64,000 bases of DNA from an uncultured Alphaproteobacteria bacterium. GTDB lineage: Bacteria > Pseudomonadota > Alphaproteobacteria > Pelagibacterales > Pelagibacteraceae. The translations under genes and the position numbers were made by a program. Positions 60,355 to 64,000 of the stretch are shown here, one piece after another. The notes under the pieces are model-generated. The model ran no database searches. It saw only the letters and a program-made list of their open reading frames with translations, and had not been told where the DNA came from. The stretch spans positions 1 to 64,000 of the forward strand of contig CAIQAD010000002.1 of the NCBI GenBank assembly GCA_903869725.1, in the 5' to 3' direction. Each line of letters opens with the position of its first letter. Within the stretch, counting starts at the first letter, position 1.

Positions 60355-61502
60355 TTTTTAAATATTAATTTATCTCGTGTAAGTTCTTTGACATTTCTAC
60401 ATCCCATCAAAGTCATTCCTCTTTTAATTTCTGATTGCATAATATTTAACATCGCTTCTACAGCTGGCTGTCCGCCTGCACCGAGAGCATACAAATATCC
60501 TTTACCAAAAGAACAAGCTTTTGCACCAAGAGCGAGCGCTTTTAAAACATGTGTACCTCTTCTGACTCCGCCATCTAAAATAACCTCTATTTTATCGCCA
60601 ACCGCATCAACAATTCTTGCAAGTTGGTCAAATGGGGAAATGGATGTATCTAATTGTCTACCTCCATGATTTGAAATCATAATTGCTGTAGCGCCAATAT
60701 CTACGGCTTTTTTTGCATCCTCAACTGATGCAATTCCTTTAAGTGCAAATGGACCTTTCCATTTTTTAATAACGTATTCAGCTTCTTTCCAATCCATAGC
60801 AGGATCATACTGAGTATTAATATAATCAATAACAGAACTGTGAACAGACTCACCTCCTTTTCCACTTTGTGGAAGGTTAGGTAACTTAAATTTTTCATGC
60901 AAAAAATAATTTAAACTCCACTGGGGATGAAATGCAAAACTTAAAAGGCTTGCTAAAGTTAATTTAGGGGGAGTTGTAAAACCAGTTCTGTAATCTCTTT
61001 CTCTATTTCCGGCAACAATTGTATCTACGGTTAAGCACATTGCATTAAAGCCTGCTCTTTGACAACGTTCAACTAATAAATCGGTTAAGCCTTTATCTTT
61101 ATGAATATACAATTGAAATATTTTTGGGCCACTTGTGTAATTTCCAATCTCCTCAATACTAGTTGTTGCAATAGTTGACATGCTAAAAAAAGTTCCAAAT
61201 TTCTCAGCAGCTCTTGATGTCGCTCTTTCTCCGTCGTGATGGTAAAGTCGATGCATTGCAGCAGGCGACAAAAATAATGGCATACTAATTTTTTGTCCAA
61301 GCACAGTTGTTGTCGTGTCTACATTACTGACATCTTTCAAAACACTAGGAACTAAAACGCAATCATCAAATGCTGAGGTGTTTCTTTTAAGTGTAAATTC
61401 ATCATCTGCTCCACCATCGATATAATTAAAAATAGGAGAAGGTAATCTCTTTTTTGCTAACTTTCTAAAGTCATCAACATTAAAGCACTTAGCTAATGAC
61501 AT
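60351..61502 (-). CDS. lldD: FMN-dependent alpha-hydroxy-acid dehydrogenase (LldD-like)
   Basis: 383-residue flavoenzyme of the L-lactate dehydrogenase/glycolate oxidase family. FNYIDGGADDEFTLKRN near 25-41, LSPAAMHRLYHHDGE, LYIHKDKG with the FMN-site Tyr, LTVDTIVAGNRERD, and the catalytic His in ISNHGGRQLD near 273, with VILDGGVRRGTHVLKALALG. Oxidises L-2-hydroxy acids such as L-lactate or glycolate. Only 5 nt from the lipid A deacylase gene. Confidence 0.93.
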   Translation of the reverse strand: MSLAKCFNVDDFRKLAKKRLPSPIFNYIDGGADDEFTLKRNTSAFDDCVLVPSVLKDVSNVDTTTTVLGQKISMPLFLSPAAMHRLYHHDGERATSRAAEKFGTFFSMSTIATTSIEEIGNYTSGPKIFQLYIHKDKGLTDLLVERCQRAGFNAMCLTVDTIVAGNRERDYRTGFTTPPKLTLASLLSFAFHPQWSLNYFLHEKFKLPNLPQSGKGGESVHSSVIDYINTQYDPAMDWKEAEYVIKKWKGPFALKGIASVEDAKKAVDIGATAIMISNHGGRQLDTSISPFDQLARIVDAVGDKIEVILDGGVRRGTHVLKALALGAKACSFGKGYLYALGAGGQPAVEAMLNIMQSEIKRGMTLMGCRNVKELTRDKLIFKK

Positions 61503-61507
61503 TTAAC

Positions 61508-62023
61508 TTAAAAAATCTTCTCAATATTTATGCTAAAATTATTTGCACCTGGATTTTTGCTTCCTAAGCCAGCATTTGAAATATGATTAATAGATGCGCC
61601 TATATCAAAAGTAGGAGTAACGTAAACAGCTGCTCTTAGTTGAGATTTAAATTCTAACGAATAACCTAAACGCTTTCCATCTCCAGGAGCATAATAACCT
61701 GGTGTAAAACTTGGAGAAATTAAAAGTGTATTATTAAAAAATTTCCAATCTAATCTTACTCCGGCATAAGCCATTGTTTCTAATTTATCTGTTGTAAGAA
61801 AGCCAGTTTGAGGTTTAAAATCTCCTATTGGTGAGCTCCATAAAACTTGGCTATAATTATAATCCGCCTGAAACATAGAGTGGCTTCTATTGTTTGGATT
61901 CTTTTGCATAAAGTTAAAATCACCACCTGATAAAACTAAACCGCCATCTGCTTTTGCAGAATGGCTTATTGTAAAAATAGCTAATAAGCTAAAAAGGATT
62001 GTTTTTAAAAATTTAATTCTCAT
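61508..62023 (-). CDS. PagL-like lipid A 3-O-deacylase (acyloxyacyl hydrolase family)
   Basis: 171 residues: signal peptide at about 1-25 (cut after SAKA), then alternating beta strands ending in Phe171, as for a small outer-membrane barrel. The diagnostic stretch INHISNAGLGSKNPGANNF holds the likely catalytic His147 and Ser149 (HxSN). PagL removes the 3-O acyl chain of lipid A. It sits between ccmH and lldD, 5 nt before lldD. Family fold is fairly sure, exact activity less so. Confidence 0.8.
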   Translation of the reverse strand: MRIKFLKTILFSLLAIFTISHSAKADGGLVLSGGDFNFMQKNPNNRSHSMFQADYNYSQVLWSSPIGDFKPQTGFLTTDKLETMAYAGVRLDWKFFNNTLLISPSFTPGYYAPGDGKRLGYSLEFKSQLRAAVYVTPTFDIGASINHISNAGLGSKNPGANNFSINIEKIF

Positions 62024-62071
62024 TTAAAAGCTTTATTTAGTGAATTTTGAATAAAAGCAACAAAGATTTAA

Positions 62072-62437
62072 CTATTTATTAACTTTATTAAATCTAAATA
62101 CTAATATTCCTCCACAAATTAATATAAAAATAGGAAAAATCCAAAGAATTAGAGTATGCCAACTCCACATTGGGGTGAAAATAATCCACTCGCCATATCT
62201 ACTAATTAAAAATTCGTAAACTTGTATTTCGCTTTCTCCGTTGGACAGTTTTTTGGAAATAATGTTCTTTAGATCTATAGCAAAATCAGAGTTAGATTCG
62301 TAAATTGACTGTCCCTGACATACTAAACATCTAACATTTTTAAATATTTTTATTTTTAACTCCTCATCAGCAAAAACTTGCTTGGTTATAAATAATAAAA
62401 ATAGAAATAAAAAAATTCTTTTAAGAAACATAATCAC
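62072..62437 (-). CDS. ccmH: Cytochrome c maturation protein CcmH
   Basis: 121 residues; the start may be the third codon (62431). Signal peptide, then the thiol motif NVRCLVCQGQSI (Cys37 and Cys40, the LRCxxCQ signature) and LISRYGEWIIFTP, with a C-terminal membrane helix near 93-113. Reduces apocytochrome c haem-binding cysteines. No CcmI domain is fused. Overlaps ccmG by 4 nt. Confidence 0.93.
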   Translation of the reverse strand: MIMFLKRIFLFLFLLFITKQVFADEELKIKIFKNVRCLVCQGQSIYESNSDFAIDLKNIISKKLSNGESEIQVYEFLISRYGEWIIFTPMWSWHTLILWIFPIFILICGGILVFRFNKVNK

Positions 62438-62973
62438 TTACTTAGATTAAGTATTGTATCTGTTATCTCTTCGTTAATAGGGCCTAAAAATTTAGCAACG
62501 ATAATCCCATTTTTTACAACAAAAGTTTCTGGCACTCCATATGCTCCGAGTTGAATACTTGCTTCTCCCAAGGTATCCGAAGCAATCAAATTAAATGGAT
62601 TTCCAAAATCTTTTAAAAATTTAAGGGCATTAGTATGTTGATCTTTATAATTAATACCTAAAATATTTATTTTGCTATTTTTTTTTATTTTTAACAAAAA
62701 ATAATTTTCTTCTTTACACGGAATACACCATGAAGACCATATATTTATGACGACAAAATTATTATTTGTTAAATTAACTAAAGAAATTTTTTTATTTTTA
62801 TTATTAAAATCATTTAAAATAATGTTAGGCACTTTTTTACCAACCATCTCTGTTGGTTGGTAAGTTTTGTCCTTTAATAATGCTCTTCCAAAAGCTAAAA
62901 ATAGTAAAACTAAAATTACAAATAAAATTACAATCTTATATTGTATTTTCATATTTTTTTTTGAATAAACCAA
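62434..62973 (-). CDS. ccmG: Thiol:disulfide interchange protein CcmG (DsbE)
   Basis: 179 residues as read; a start at codon 8 (62952, MKIQYKIVILFVIL) gives a cleaner N-terminal anchor. Thioredoxin fold with IWSSWCIPCKEE (Cys83, Cys86) and the cis-Pro loop YGVPETFVV near 150. Passes reductant to CcmH and apocytochrome c. Overlaps the end of ccmF, so ccmF-ccmG-ccmH are translationally coupled. Confidence 0.93.
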   Translation of the reverse strand: MVYSKKNMKIQYKIVILFVILVLLFLAFGRALLKDKTYQPTEMVGKKVPNIILNDFNNKNKKISLVNLTNNNFVVINIWSSWCIPCKEENYFLLKIKKNSKINILGINYKDQHTNALKFLKDFGNPFNLIASDTLGEASIQLGAYGVPETFVVKNGIIVAKFLGPINEEITDTILNLSK

Positions 62974-64000
62974 AAATTCCTCCGCATGCGATCAAAATGA
63001 CGCCTAGCCATAAGCACTGCATTAAAGGCTTATAATAAAATCTTAGAGAAATTTTATTATCATTAAATTGCGATAAGTTTATTGCGAAATAATAATCATT
63101 TATAAAATTTGATTTGATACTAGTTTCGGAAGTAAATTGAGCAGGTTGATTATATTTCCTAATAGATGGTGTTAACTCTACTTTTTTATTGCCGTCAGTA
63201 ACTAAAAAATTTGCTGTTATTTGATCATAATTTGGTCCTTTAATACTTTTTGTATTTTTAAACTCTATTAAAAAATTCTCTAATTGTTTTTTATCGCCAA
63301 CTTTCATTGATAAATTTATCTCTTTTGCAAAATATCCATTGATAAATATTGCAAATATGACTGTGGCAAAACCTAAATGAGCGAGTATTCTAGATAAATT
63401 GATGCTTAATTTTTTTTCTCTAAATGCATCGTAAATTACTGTTAAAAACAAATAAAAAGAAAATAATATTCCAAGAGTTAAGCTAATATTTTTATTATTT
63501 AATAAAAATAAAAAAATTAACGAAAAAATTAAACTAATAATAAATAAAATTAATAAATTCTTAATAAAGCTATTATTACTATTTTTATTCCATTCTAAAA
63601 ATGGACCGTAAGCCATTATAAATATGAAGACAAAAAGAAATGGTTTAATAATAGAATTGTAATAAATGGGACCAATAGAAATACTTTCTCCATTAATTGC
63701 ATTTAAAATTATTGGATACACCGTCCCAACAAGGACAACTGAAAGAAAAAAAATCAAAAAACAATTATTGATCAAAATAAAATTATCTTTCTGAAAAAAA
63801 AATGAGTTATTTTTTCTTTGATAACTTGGATTTTTTAATAAAAAGATAGTTAAAGATCCAAATATAATAAGAAAAATTGTAATTAAAATATAAAGACCTC
63901 TAAAAGGATCGTTTGCAAAAGCATGAACAGAGTTGAGAACGCCCGATCTTACTAAAAAAGTTCCAAGTAAACTTAAAATAAAAGTAAATATTGATAATAA
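62936..64000 (-). CDS. ccmF: Haem lyase CcmF, C-terminal part (5' end outside window)
   Basis: The frame is open from the window edge to the stop at 62936 (about 354 codons). It begins with TFILSLLGTFLVRSGVLNSVHAFA, the conserved CcmF periplasmic segment with its His, continues through DPFRGLYIL and VGTVYPIILNAINGESISIG, to a final helix and FGLFKKKYENTI. Multiple membrane helices. CcmF attaches haem to apocytochrome c with CcmH. The run of nine T in frame near 63794-63802 is intact, so there is no frameshift. Confidence 0.93.
   Translation of the reverse strand, partial: LLSIFTFILSLLGTFLVRSGVLNSVHAFANDPFRGLYILITIFLIIFGSLTIFLLKNPSYQRKNNSFFFQKDNFILINNCFLIFFLSVVLVGTVYPIILNAINGESISIGPIYYNSIIKPFLFVFIFIMAYGPFLEWNKNSNNSFIKNLLILFIISLIFSLIFLFLLNNKNISLTLGILFSFYLFLTVIYDAFREKKLSINLSRILAHLGFATVIFAIFINGYFAKEINLSMKVGDKKQLENFLIEFKNTKSIKGPNYDQITANFLVTDGNKKVELTPSIRKYNQPAQFTSETSIKSNFINDYYFAINLSQFNDNKISLRFYYKPLMQCLWLGVILIACGGIFGLFKKKYENTI

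Noticed and set aside
63776-63810. Apparent frameshift in ccmF at a run of nine A
   Set aside because: Recounting the tract (63794-63802) shows the reading frame passes through it as three Phe codons and stays open to the window end.

Overview
The window is a very AT-rich (roughly 30% GC by eye), almost gap-free stretch of bacterial chromosome. The gene families, tiny intergenic spaces and gene order (obgE-proB-proA-nadD-rsfS-rlmH-ctpA-rppH; atpHAGDC; sucCDAB-lpdA with mdh and sdhCDAB; rpsP-trmD-rplS; glcDEF; a SAM-II riboswitch) point to an alphaproteobacterium of the SAR11 clade (Pelagibacterales, 'Candidatus Pelagibacter' type). That assignment is inference from gene content and base composition. 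No rRNA, tRNA, CRISPR array, insertion sequence or phage gene was seen.

Layout. 1-10.7 kb is a mosaic of short blocks on both strands: the 3' end of dsbB, coq7, an HNH nuclease, an esterase, a HIG1-domain membrane protein, a TlpA thioredoxin, argH-lptM-lysA-plsC, tyrA-hisC, a SAM-II riboswitch driving metW, a methyltransferase and a frameshifted gloB. 10.8-17.8 kb is a plus-strand housekeeping operon (rplU, rpmA, obgE, proB with a frameshift near its end, proA, nadD, rsfS, rlmH, ctpA, rppH). 17.8-24.7 kb is the minus-strand F1 ATP synthase operon plus priA. After an isolated fsa-type transaldolase, 25.4-44.5 kb is one minus-strand run of 18 genes from ffh through ribosomal proteins, leucine biosynthesis and asd to succinate dehydrogenase, mdh and the sucCDAB-lpdA part of the TCA cycle. 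44.7-46.4 kb holds dapF-ftsY. 46.4-53.4 kb holds a hydrolase, an amidase and a branched-chain amino-acid type ABC importer with a fused LivM-LivG. After terC, 54.2-64 kb is a minus-strand run: ccmF-ccmG-ccmH, a PagL-like lipid A deacylase, an FMN hydroxyacid dehydrogenase, an aminotransferase, glycolate oxidase glcDEF and a 2-hydroxyacid reductase.

The most interesting non-coding signals are (1) a textbook SAM-II aptamer, with a near-consensus promoter abutting it, placed directly in front of metW with no metX between them, followed by a perfect 30-bp AT palindrome that could loop out and bring the Shine-Dalgarno to normal distance from the start codon; (2) a three-hairpin 5' leader upstream of ffh; (3) an intrinsic terminator between livK and livH; and (4) convergent gene pairs locked together by shared 4-nt stop codons with no room for terminators. 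Two genes, gloB and proB, are each broken by a single-base length error in an A14 or A13 tract. These could be sequencing artefacts, real mutations, or genes rescued by slippage.
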